Made by a program: the position numbers and the translations under genes
The notes under the pieces: generated by a model
The model's input: only the letters and a program-made list of their open reading frames with translations
Databases searched by the model: none
Told to the model about the DNA's origin: nothing
Shown here: positions 33,482 to 44,689 of the stretch, piece after piece
Layout: the number at the start of each line of letters is the position of its first letter
How positions within the stretch are numbered: the stretch's first letter is position 1
Source of the DNA: Odiellus spinosus
Taxonomy: Eukaryota; Arthropoda; Arachnida; Opiliones; Phalangiidae
DNA length: 64,000 bases
Assembly: GCA_963920705.1 (NCBI GenBank)
Contig: OY987233.1
Coordinates: forward strand, 2,470,001 to 2,534,000
Direction of reading: 5' to 3'

Positions 33482-33662
33482 CCATGCTCACTGGCTTGAA
33501 GTCTTAGATTTTGTTCTGAGGGTATGAAGTCTAGAATGCATCACCCACTATGAATGAAATATTTATACAAAAATATATTTAAATTTGGAAATTTTCCTAT
33601 TTACATGTTGAAATTCTCTAGGATTTATATTAGCTACCGGGCGAAAACAGAAATAGATTTTT

Positions 33663-34080
33663 TTTAAAGGGAGAATGCAACCTAACCTGATTTTTTTTAT
33701 CAATTCCTTATAGGTTCAATAGGCCTAATCCACCGGTGAAAAAAATTAAGAACAAATATTAAACTAGAAATAAATTTAAAACTTAACTGGAAAATAGGCT
33801 TAGCAGGATTCATGAAGATCCTGTTTTCTTCGCGTAGTTCTAGTAACCAATCGAATGCGATTGTGGAGATCTCGCCTTTGCTCATTGGTCGCTAGACCTT
33901 GCAGGGAGGCAATTCAGGATCTAAATGAATCCCGCCAAGACTATTTTCCTTGTAAGTTTTAAATTTATTTCTAGTTTAATATTTGTTTCGTAAACTTTTT
34001 ATCGGTGGATTAGGCCTATTTAAAAGATAAGGAATCGATAAAAAAAATCACTTGTTATTAGGTTGCATTCTCCCTTTAAA
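33663..34080. mobile_element. MITE with long terminal inverted repeats
   Basis: A 418-bp unit with arms of about 150 bp, starting TTTAAAGGGAGAATGCAACC and ending with its complement. The arms are diverged at several positions. There is no coding sequence. Confidence 0.75.
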
Positions 34081-35204
34081 GGAGCTTGTCAGACCAATGG
34101 ATGGTTAAATGAATTTCTACCCAAGATAAGTTAAAATTGAAAGCTTCATTAAATTAATAAAAGCAATGTAAGTTAATTATCAGTCATAATTATCAAATTT
34201 TATTAAAAATTACTGTTGATTCAAGATGAAAAGTTTGCCTTTAATATTATTATTTTTTTCATCACACCATTTTCTACAGTTTTGAAGAAACATTAGTTTA
34301 AAGATAAACATTTTTAATTATAAAATAATGTTTTGAAAAATATTCTACAAAAGAAAAGAAAATAATACTATATCACTATCTACACTATACAAAAAAGTAC
34401 CGTTTGAGATGCTTAAACCTGAAATTACTGGTGAGTTTTTTGTTTGTTTTCATTAAAAATGACGAATTTACAATGAAAGTTACGACTGCTTGACTAAATT
34501 TTCTTAAAAATTGCCAGGTCTTACAAACTACGCAAAACACTCGTGTAAATCCTGTAATTGGTAACTACAGCAATAAATAGGGGTTTTAAAATTATTCGTA
34601 ATCAATATATACAGGTTGGTTAGATAAACAATCAGTTTCGGGGTAAAATAAGCCTCATTTTAAAATTTACTTTTATGATTTCTGATAATTCATTTTATCA
34701 AATCTAAACATCGTCTGCCAAATACATGCGGCAGTTGTTTAGTACCAACTGCTCGCTTTAGTGCATGTGCACGTATTTAATTAACTGATCCAATCTAAAT
34801 TTGGGTCGGAGGCTCGCTAAAGCAACCAAAAATTTAGTCACATGTGCCAGAAAAAAATCTTATTGAAGTATACGTGAAACTTAACTCAATTTTGAGCATT
34901 ATCAAATTTATCTTACGAATTTAATGTTTTTTAATTTGGTCAAATTCTGTTGGAATTATCTCGTGAGTAAATTTTCTAGATTGGCGCGAGAAAAATTTGA
35001 TAAATACAGAATCGAGTCAGGTTGCGTGTCTACTCCAATCATCCTATGTTAGTATATTCAAATAAATTCTCAGCCTTTTCACACTCGCGATTAAAGTAAA
35101 TTCTACGTAAGTGTGACTATTTACAATGAGGGTAATACTACTACTACTACAAAACAAATGTTGGTAATAAAAAGTATATATATAGACGTTCCTGTTTCTG
35201 GGAG
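34081..35204. other. AT-rich intergenic DNA
   Basis: I see no gene or clear element in this stretch. Confidence 0.4.
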
Positions 35205-35439
35205 CAGGGACGGAAATAAGCACAAGTCATAGGTCATTGTCCGATAAATTTTCAAAAATGTCCGATAACGTTTTTTTAAGAGGGGGTCACTGGACTAATG
35301 TCCGATAAAAAAAGTACTTTTTAATACAGGAAATGTAGCATTGTCCGGTAATTTTGTTAAATGTCCGATAACTTTTGAATTTTTAAGGGGGGTTACTGGA
35401 CATTTGTCCACTAAGAAAATTTTCTTATTTCCGTCCCTG
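35205..35439. mobile_element. hAT-type MITE, copy 3
   Basis: Same 235-240 bp family, with intact CAGGGACGGAAATAAG ends and the perfect 8-bp duplication TCTGGGAG (35197-35204, 35440-35447). Confidence 0.92.
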
Positions 35440-35447
35440 TCTGGGAG

Positions 35448-36224
35448 CTAGAAAACTGCCTGTTAAAAAGGCTCCTAGATGGCGCAAAATACACTCTTAG
35501 CAAAACTCCTCCATTAAACACTACAATTATTAAAACCAAAACCCTCCCACAGTTGCCATCTTATTAAAGTCCTCGCATGATTCTAATCTCTTTAACGCTG
35601 GGTTAGACTTGGGGAAAGTTCTTTTTGGTTTCACTAATATAAAGCAATACAAGGGGCAGTCAAATTTGGATCCCTTAAAAGAGCGATATCTCCAGTATTA
35701 CTATTTCTTCGGTTCTTTCACTCGCTACTACGCATAATAGAAAAAGCATTAACTATCGCAGAATCTACGGAAGAGTTAAAAATCTAGTAAGAAGGTTTCT
35801 TAAATATATCCGAGGATTTAAGTCAAATTAAGATCTAGGAAAAGGAAGTTAATTATTAATTACAGGCTTTTAAATTAAAACTATTTAAACATTTTAAGGC
35901 TCATTCGCAAATGCGACTGTCAAATCAATCTTTCTGTTTGAGTTAGCTAAGCTCGTGAAAAAATTATACTTTATCCGTTACATCAAGGCGATTCTTGCGC
36001 ACCAGAAGATTAAAACTGGTTTGTTTTCCTTGAGGGCGAGAATCAGTTTGTTTTTCTAACGAGTGCAAGTATCAATTGCTTTTTTCGGCTTCAGCTGTAT
36101 GTGCAGAGAAAGAAACGGATTCACACTCGCTTGTGAGCGCGTCTTAATTGAAACATAAACCACTGCTGAATATGTTAGGCCTTATTACGCTAAAAGTTAC
36201 GCGTAAAAGACTAGACCAAAAGAG
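35448..36224. other. RGM 3' flank, non-coding
   Basis: AT-rich DNA with no recognisable feature. It should contain the RGM 3' UTR. Confidence 0.4.
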
Positions 36225-37549
36225 TTAAATACATATTTGATTGGCAACAAACGCAATAATCACTAGTATAGCAAAACCGCAAGGCCTTCCGGAAGCTCCA
36301 TTTTCCTCGGCTCTGTATTTATCCCCATTCTTAGGAAATAGCGACGGTGTTCGAGTTCTGTTAATAGGCGGGGAAGAGCCGAGACTGACCGCGTCTTTCA
36401 TCGCGTGTACAGAGGCGTAAACAAAGGTCTCGTTTCCAGTGGTGAGAAGATCAAAGACGCATGCGTCGAAATAAATGTCAGTGACATTGTGAGATCTACA
36501 AATTGACTCGGCTAATTGTAGAGTATATCCATTAGTCAAGAACGCGCGAGATTCACCAACATGATCGATTATTTCCCGTTTGGGACAGCCTTTAGCGCAC
36601 AGTTCCAGCGATTCTCCGCTAGAACCCAACATTGCCACTTCAGTAGGAATTCGAATGGCAAAACTTAAGTAATTTCCTATTTGCCGAATAATAATACGCG
36701 TATCAATGTGACGTATAGATATTTCAACACGGGCTCCCGGTTCTTCTTCCACTATTTTAACATCGCGACTAGCGCCGCTTGTTTTACTTCCGTCAACAAA
36801 GTATCCCGGAAGGTCGTTGGTTTGAGCTTCGTAAGTTTTTTCAGCGGTACAAGGACTATGATCTCTAACAATTACAGTCACTTTACTCGTAGCAGTTGCG
36901 TCTGTTTGGCGGTTTATTCTCTCATTCGTAATCTGTACCGCTAAATAAGGATTATCTATGAGTGGCCAAGCACCAGAGGCTTTACACGTTTGGAATTCAT
37001 TTAGGAACGTTTTTAAATGAGGATCGCCAAAGACTCCGCAGTGACTGAATTTGGAAGTGGTTGAAACTTTATACGAACATTCTTCGGGGAAAGGCCTAGG
37101 CCGTGGGGTTCTTTCTGTACTGAAAGTTGGAGTTACAGCGCTAGGTCCTTGCGCTATTATGTGTGAGCAATTATACTCGTTTCGTCGTTTGCCAATGTAC
37201 GACTGGGTATAGTGATAGTCTAAATCACCTCGGCATTTCTTAGCCGTTGCTTGTACACATTCTAAATAATTTTGAAGAAGATGGCAATATTGGTAATTTG
37301 CCCCCTCCACTATTTGTTGATGGTTTATGGCATGCGTATATTTTCGTGAGCAGAAGTTTACCCTACAGTGAGACACGGCTGTAATTAAAAGTATGATTAT
37401 TTAATAGGATAAAATAATAATTTTAGCTTTATGAGAACAAAAAAATAATTACCAGAAACGTTTCGAAGCGTTAAAATTACGAAGACAAGGCTTAAGTGAG
37501 CTTTTAAGATATTAGAAATACGGCCTTCTCTCCGAGGCCACTGCCCCAT
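36225..37549 (-). CDS. RGM: Repulsive guidance molecule family protein, two coding exons
   Basis: GPI-anchored extracellular protein; family members bind neogenin and act as BMP co-receptors. Exon 1 is 37549-37453 (MGQWPRREGR, then a hydrophobic signal core SLVFVILTL). Exon 2 is 37378-36225. The GT-AG join has matching phase and gives 416 aa, close to vertebrate RGMs. Family blocks: CRVNFC; a Cys-rich helical region with KKCRGDLDYH (contains an RGD); then FGDPHLKTF (GDPH at about 150-153), the acid-labile Asp-Pro autocleavage site in a partial von Willebrand type D domain; EFQTCKASGAWPLIDNPYL; a C-terminal Cys-rich block LCAKGCPKREI. The last 18 residues (FAILVIIAFVANQICI) are a GPI-attachment hydrophobic tail. 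It is an almost intronless gene. Confidence 0.93.
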
Positions 37550-38066
37550 TACCGCTTACGCAGAAGCGTAGCAACGCATTCAGACAATAAAGCGGAATTT
37601 ATTTCCAACGGCTCCGCGTAAAAATATTCCATTTTAGGCCTGCAAGAATACAGCATCCGCTCGACTAAACTCCACGAAATTAAACATTTTCAGAACTTAA
37701 GAGTTAATATTACTAACTAACGATATTCCGCGTAATTAAATAATAATAATTACACGAACGAGAGTTTCCGACATTTTCTCTAAACACCATCACTTACACA
37801 GGCACAGCGATAAACAGCGGGTGGCTCAGGGTCCGTTTACTTGGGTTCGGACACGACGAGGAGGAGCTATGCTTAATAAAAATATATTAATAAGTTTAAT
37901 GTTAAAAATATATTGTTATTCCCCGAGTCAAGGGCGACGTACAGGCAACGTCAAGGGCTTTATTGTGTAACCATTCAAAATCCAGATTTCGATCCTCTTA
38001 AAGTTTTCATAACTATTATATGTTAGTCACTCAATCTGCAGATTTCAGTATAAAACTAGATTTAAA
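37550..38066. other. RGM upstream DNA
   Basis: No element recognised. The RGM promoter and any 5' non-coding exon should lie here or beyond. Confidence 0.35.
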
Positions 38067-38174
38067 ATGGGCACCCAGCGTCATAAAGTAGTCTACATTA
38101 AAATGGGCACCCAGCGTCATAAAGTAGTCTACATTAAAATGGGCACCCAGCGTCATAAAGTAGTCTACAATACA
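38067..38174. repeat. 36-bp tandem repeat, three copies
   Basis: Three identical units containing AAAATGGGCACCCAGCGTCA and TAAAGTAGTCTACATT. Confidence 0.95.
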
Positions 38175-38523
38175 CCCACTGGTGCAACTTCATAGAAGAA
38201 GCTACGCTAATGCTTGGTACACCCATGACCTCACTAAAGTCGCACCGATTTTTAATTTTTGGCTCGGTGACTACCTTCTGACTCAGCGCCGAATATTTTT
38301 ATGTCATACTCGAAATGAAAAATGCCGTTCAGTTAAAGCACTGATCGGGCTCACGGCTGAGCTTTCGAAAATCATTACTGAATGTAGCCAAGCATAATAA
38401 AGAGGCAGGTGAATGCTGTAGCTTTCGATCGAAAACTACATTTCGAAAGGGTACAATGTTGAGTAAAAGAATAAAAATGGCTAGACCGACGCAGCACGTT
38501 AAAAAAAATTAAACACACCATTA

Positions 38524-38549
38524 AATCAGAAATAGATCTATTTCTGATT
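38524..38549. repeat. Perfect 26-bp palindrome
   Basis: Perfect dyad centred on AGATCT (arm AATCAGAAATAGA). It lies in unannotated DNA just before repeat X. Confidence 0.9.
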
Positions 38550-38795
38550 AAATAAATTAGGCAGTGTTGTCAATGAGGCTTCCGATATAAAATCTTTGCG
38601 GGAAATATGAAATTTTGTTAAATTGTTCTTTAAAACTAATTTTCCTGTTCTTTCTTTCTTACAACAATTTTCCATTTTTTAAAGCAAAAAAAGTTTAGAC
38701 TATAGATATATTTCATATCTATCTATGGCTTAAACCCACGTAAAGCGTAATGGGCAAATCACCAATAGCAAACCTCTCCCAAGATTAAAAAAAAA

Positions 38796-40750
38796 ACAAG
38801 TTGGGAAACCAAAATAATACCTCCCCGACAACCACGTGATGTTAACTAACCTAACCTTACCTAAAATATTAAAATTTATGGCATTTGTGGAAGACGAAGA
38901 TTGAAAGAAAAAAAAAAATAAAATATCTCAATTAAACACTAAATATATTAAACCAATAATTCAGGTCAAAAATATACTTCTTATCAAGATAAATTTGAAT
39001 GCAAAAGAATCAAACTTAATTCAAAATAAAATTTTGAGAACCAGAGTCAGAAAATTTTTTGCTGAATAATGAATTAATTTTAATATAAATGCGTATCGAG
39101 TAAAATAAGCAAGGTCAAGGTTCTTCTTTTAAAACCATATAATAATTTTGAAGGCTCTAGAGTATTTGCAGACCAAGTAACGCCAATAGGCAAAACATTA
39201 TATCACATTGAACCTATATGCATTTCTTCAGTATACCAACAAAACCCTAAATAATTCTCTACTTAAAACCAAACCTAACTAGAGAAAAAAAGGAAAATAA
39301 ATAAGATATAACCACATAGATTTCAAGATAAATAATCCAGTCCATAATTCAGTATTAAAACAAAAAAATCAGAATTAAGACAACTGAAATTAGCAATCTT
39401 TGGTAATATGTAAAATAGCCCTTACACGAACAATTTAAGTAAAGCAAATTATCAAATAAACGAAAAATAAGTCAATTAATTAAAATGAAAAATATTAATC
39501 TTACCACTACCAAATAGCGGGCAGAAAACACAGACATCAAGATAACATTAGCAAAATAAATTTTCAACACCGGTAATCCTGAGACCTAGATTCTACAAAA
39601 TCTTCCTGAATAATAAATTTATTTTAATCTAAAAAATATAAAATCTTAAAAAAATATATATACAAATAACATATTGATAAACCAATTAAAATTAGATGCG
39701 AAAAACATTTAATCTCGATATGAGATTAAATACACAAGGTCAAGGTTCTTCTTTTAAAACCATATCAGAATTTTGACGGTTGTAGAGTATTTGTAGACCA
39801 AGTAACGTGAAAAGGCAAAATGTTATATCACATTGAACCTATACATGGCTTCAGTATACAACACAACCCTAATAAACCTATCAATAAACAACTAACGCAT
39901 TGGCTTTCCGTATATCAGGTTAAACTAAAAATAATGAACTCATCAAACAAATAATTCAAATTCCAAATTACTACCTTACCAATAAAATTGCATTCAAACG
40001 ATTCAAACTTCATTTAAAATCATCGAGCCAAATTTCTAGACAACTAGTTTCGTCAAAGATTTCAAAAGAATGAAGTAAATTTAAGTTCAATAAAATATAA
40101 CTACAGAGAAACGAATCAGTAAAAACCTTTAGATTTTCAAACAAATATTTCTTTCACAACTCATTAATAAAATAGAATTATAATTCGAGTCAATGAAAAT
40201 ATACCAAAAATGTCCAAATAACAATATTTCAAACCAACAATAAACGCATCAAACAAATAATTCAAATTCAAAATTTTTTCTTACCAATAAATCGTATTCA
40301 AACCAATGAAACTCAGTTTAAAATTTCAACCAGCAAAATCTCGAGAGAACAAGCTTAGTCGAAGATTTCAAAAAAAAATGAAACGATTTAACGTTCAATA
40401 AATTTAAATTTAGATAAGCAAGGTCAAGGTCTTCCAGTAAAAACATATCGCCGTTTAGAAAACTAGAGTATTTGTCGCCCAAGTAACGCTATTAGGCAAA
40501 ATGTTTGATCAAAATCAAGTTTTACCTCGGTATCGCCTAAATAACAATAAGTAAACACATTCAATAAAAAACAATTAACGAATTAGCTTTCAGCATAACA
40601 CGCTATACTACGGACTGTGACGTACAATTTCGCTTTTTGGTGCTACACGACCTACAGATACCTTATAAGCCCACGTCTTAAAACGCATGTTTTTGAGGTA
40701 TAATGCTTTGAGTGAGGAAGGGATGTCTCTTTTTTGGCCCCACCATCAAT
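38796..40750 (+). mobile_element. Repeat family X, copy 1
   Basis: It starts ACAAGTTGGGAAACCAAAAT, followed by ACCTCCCCGAC. X is AT-rich and non-coding. Within it a block with AAGGTCAAGG, TAGAGTATTTG, AGACCAAGTAACG and AGGCAAAAT occurs three times (about 39112, 39738, 40421), so X is built of three diverged units of about 0.65 kb. Its inverted counterpart lies at 43130-44687 and another copy at 60479. Confidence 0.8.
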
Positions 40751-40799
40751 TTTTTACCTCCCCGACTGAACTTTAGTTCAGGGGGAGGTGTTACACTGG

Positions 40800-40890
40800 T
40801 CGTGTCTGTGTGTCTGTCTGTGTGTCTGTCTGTGTGTCTGTCTGTATGTCTGTCTGTGTGTCTGTCTGTGTGTCTGTCTGTGTGTGTAAG
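40800..40890. repeat. TG/TCTG microsatellite
   Basis: Alternating TGTGTGTCTGTC units at the outer end of Y copy 1. The equivalent site in the copy ending at 52032 has only a short remnant. Confidence 0.9.
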
Positions 40891-42424
40891 CGGATATCCT
40901 GTGTAAACGGAAGTCACGTGACCTAGCTCGTGGAGCCAAAAGTCTAGAGACGTAATCATACCAGCTTATCGTTCAATTCCGGGGAATTACCTCCTTTAAG
41001 CGTGGCTGCCACATTGAGTTTCAAGTGTCGTGCAAAGACATACAACAGGACGTCTCCCATTGCACATCATCGCATTCCACCATCCACTTTACGGTCGAAC
41101 CTTGATGCTGAACAGCCGAAGGCGATTATAAGCAATGGGACGTCTCCCACTGTCATAATCACCTCCGACCATCCCCGCACCAAGGTCCAACCTCCAGTTT
41201 CCGATCTCAGCGTTCCATACTAGCGAGGCGTCCCCCACTAGTACAGTTCACATCAACCTTCCACTGACTCCAAACATCGCCCCACCAATGGGTAAATTGC
41301 GTCGCCAAGCGCCTAGAGATCAAGAATCAGCAAGACATTGAAAGGGGGGGGTTTTCCCCCTAACTTCATGGCCATCACGCACGGTTACTTCGATTAATAT
41401 AGCCCTTCGAAAGGTTTATATAGTATCTTTTTGGAACGAATGCAAATTAGCCTCATGGGGTGATTTTGTTTGATATTGTTTAGGGAAATGAAACGCAATA
41501 TTAATTTATATTATAATTAAAAATATTAAAATGGTTCATCTTAATCTAATTAATTAGAAAGTCGAAAAATTAATTTAAAATTCGAGATAGTTTAGAAGTT
41601 ATTTGAGAATTTATGCAAAAATTTAAAGAAATTTGACCGATTAATGGCAGTTTTAGTTGGCAGCATGCGCCTAAGCTATTTTCCATATATGCCATTTACT
41701 CGAAAAAGCAAAGGTATAACGGGCAGTATAGGCTTATCTCTGGTGCAAACTTGGGGTGGATTGAAGAACTTAAATAAAGGTGCGTTTACACGGGTATGGA
41801 AGATTGAAACAACATAATTTAGATAAGAGATAAGACAATAATAACTTCGATTATACTCGGTGAATTTTTAACCAGTTCAAGGGGAATTGGTGTATAAGAT
41901 TTGAAGCTGAGGCGGATTTATGCATAATGTTAAACCACTTAAGAAAAATGATAGTCGTGAAAACTCTCCTCGAACAGAAGTAGAGTAGGTTTCCAGTGTA
42001 TTTGTGACACGTGTAAAATCGAGTTCGCCAGCACGCGAGTATGTGTAGACCACTAAATTTGAAGTCGGAAACCTCTTTACGCATGGAAAATATCAATGTG
42101 ATTTTTTTTGATATTCTTGGGAGAATCAGCTTCATGTATGGGGAAATATCGTAATCTTCTGGCAAACTTGCAAACAGTGGCGTATTTGGTTTTAATTACT
42201 GGCACGGATTTTCAAATTAATTTTTTTATAATTTTCGCGCGTTTCGCAAATTTATTTCGTGCGAAATTGTGTACATGCGCAGAGCGAACCAGGTTAACGC
42301 GGATACACACAGACCTGTTTTTACGCGTTTCACGCTCGTGAACTCATAGAAGTACCATTAGCACGCGCGAGCGAGGTGCAAACCACTCTAGAAAAATTTT
42401 GTACACCTGATTCCAGATTCATTT

Positions 42425-42690
42425 GATTGTCAGTGATTCCGAATCAATTCGCGTGATTCCGAATTGATTCGTGATTCGCGTGATTCCGAATCGATTCGCG
42501 TGATTCCGAATCGATTCGCGTGATTCCGTATCGATTCGCGTGATTCCGTATCGATTCTCGTGATTCCGAATCGATTCGCGTGATTCCGTATCGATTCTCC
42601 TGATTCCGAATCGATTCGCGTGATTCCGAATCGATTCGCGTGATTCCGTATCGATTCTCCTGATTCCGAATCGATTCGCGTGATTCCATT
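42425..42690. repeat. 20-bp tandem repeat within Y, copy 1
   Basis: About 13 units of GAATCGATTCGCGTGATTCC with single-base variants (GTATCGATTC, GATTCTCC). Each unit holds the palindrome GAATCGATTC. The array is embedded in Y and is matched by the array at 63040-63352. Confidence 0.95.
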
Positions 42691-43129
42691 TAGTTTGTAC
42701 ACCTGATTCCAAGAGTGGTTTGCCCATTGCCCCTCGCGCGTGACCGTGAAAAGCGTGAAAATAGGTCTGTGTGAATCCGGCTTTAGTCATGCCACAATTA
42801 ACAATTGACGAACTTTCTTAAACCGGATTGACATTGAAATTTCTCGTGTTTTAATAGTCATGTATGATATGGTTGACCCAAGAGTGAAATGTAGACAGAG
42901 TGAGGAAAAGAATCACGTGATTGGATCTCGTGATGACTGCTAGTTTTAGTTTCACACTTTTTCATACATGAATTTAATGTTAATCCCAATTAAGTATAAT
43001 AGAACCAGGCTTTTAATGCCTACTGTCGTGTATTTCCGGTAACATTATAGCTAGTGTGGAGTCACGTAAAATGACGTTTGTTTCACAACTTGGTATATTT
43101 TTACTCAGGCCTGCCCTGTCAGAAAAAAA

Positions 43130-44687
43130 AAATATAAAAAATTTATGGTAGGGCCAAAAGAGAAACATCTATTCTTTACTCACAGCATTATCACCAAAAA
43201 ACGTGTTTTTAGACGTAGGCTTATAAGGTATCTGTAGGTCGTGTAGCACCAAAAAGCGAAATTGTACGTCACAGTTCGTAGTTTAGCGTGTTATGCGGAA
43301 AGCTTATTCGTTAATTGTTTATTGAATATGTTTATTTACGGTTATATGACGATACCGAGGTCATAACTTGATTTTGATGAAATATTTTGCCTAATGACGT
43401 TACTTGGTCTACAAATACTCTAGTTTTCTTAACGCCGATATGATTTTACTGGGGGACCTTGACCTTGCTTATCTAAATTTTAATTTATTGAACGTAAAAT
43501 CGTTTCATTTCTTTTGAAATCTTCGACGAAGTTTGTTCTCTAGAGATTTGACTCGTTGAAATTTTAAATTAAGTTTCATTCGTTTGAATACAATTTATTG
43601 GTAAGGAAGTAATTTTGAATTTGAATCATTTATTTGATGCGTTTATTATTTGTTTGGACATTTTTGGTATATTTTCATTGACCTGAACTCTAATTTTTAT
43701 TACTGAGTTGTGACTGAAATATTAGTTTGGAAATCAAAAGGTTTTTTTTTCTGACTCATTTTTCTCTGTAGTAATTTTTTGTTTTCGTAAAAGAGTTATT
43801 AATGCCTACTGTCGTTTATTTTCGGTGATGTTTTAGCTAGTGTGTAGTCACGTAAAATAACGTTTGTTTCACAACTTGTGTTGTATACTGAAGCCATGTA
43901 TAGGTTCAATTTGATATAACATTTTGCCTTTTCACGTTACTTGGTCTACAAATACTCTACAACCGTCAAAATTCTGATATGGTTTTAAAAGAAGAACCTT
44001 GACCTTGTGTATTTAATCTCATATCGAGATTAAATGTTTTTCGCATCTAATTTTAATTGGTTTATCAATATGTTATTTGTATAGATATTTTTTTTAAGAT
44101 TTTATATTTTTTAGATTAAAATAAATTTATTATTCCAGAAGATTTTGTAGAATCTAGTTCTCAGGATTACCGGTGTTGAAAATTTATTTTGCTAATGTTA
44201 TCTTGATGTCTGTGTTTTCTGCCCGCTATTTGGTAGTGGTAAGATTAATATTTTTAATTTTAATTAATTGACTTATTTGGCGTTTATTTGATAATTTGAT
44301 TTACTTAAATTGTTCGTGTAAGGGCTATTTTACATATTACCAAAGATTGCTAATTTCAGTTGTCTTAATTCTGATTTTTTTGTTTTAATACTGAATTATG
44401 GACTGGATTATTTATCTTGAAATCTATGTGGTTATATCTTATTTATTTTCCTTTTTTTCTCTAGTTAGGTTTGGTTTTAAGTAGAGAATTATTTAGGGTT
44501 GTGTTGGTATACTGAAGAAATGCATATAGGTTCAATGTGATATAATATTTTGCCTATTTCGCTGTTTCTTCTACTCATCCAATACTCTACATTTCTTTTC
44601 ATCTTTTATTTTAGGTAGGGTTAGGTTAGGTTAGATTACCTTAACGTCGGGGTCGGGGAGGTTATATTTTGGTTTCCCAACTTGTTA
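43130..44687 (-). mobile_element. Repeat family X, copy 2 (inverted)
   Basis: Reverse complement of the X copies. It ends at 44687 with the complement of the ACAAGTTGGGAAACC terminus. The internal blocks with CCTTGACCTTG (complement of CAAGGTCAAGG) recur at about 43455, 43998 and beyond. A TTAGG-like tract lies near 44618. Confidence 0.8.
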
Positions 44688-44689
44688 TA

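Larger units (their letters stand above)
40751..43125 (+). mobile_element. Repeat family Y, copy 1
   Basis: It starts TTTTACCTCCCCGACTGAAC, includes a (TGTC)-type microsatellite at 40800-40885 and three GACGTCTCCCA blocks near 41060-41230, and ends at GGCCTGCCCTGTCAG. The inverted copies are at 44690-46750 (diverged), 50930-52032 (diverged, includes the outer end) and 62590-64000 (almost identical). I see no protein motif. A 104-residue frame on its minus strand is identical in the close copy only because the DNA is. Confidence 0.8.

Noticed and set aside
41851-42165. A 104-residue frame identical at 63622-63936
   Set aside because: The DNA of the two Y copies is itself nearly identical. The diverged Y copies do not keep the frame, and no domain is recognisable.
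40751-43125. A 73-residue frame (41002-41223) with a relative at 51834-51613 in another Y copy
   Set aside because: It starts with GTG, and the third copy (near 46690) has an early stop. Conservation is explained by the repeat DNA.
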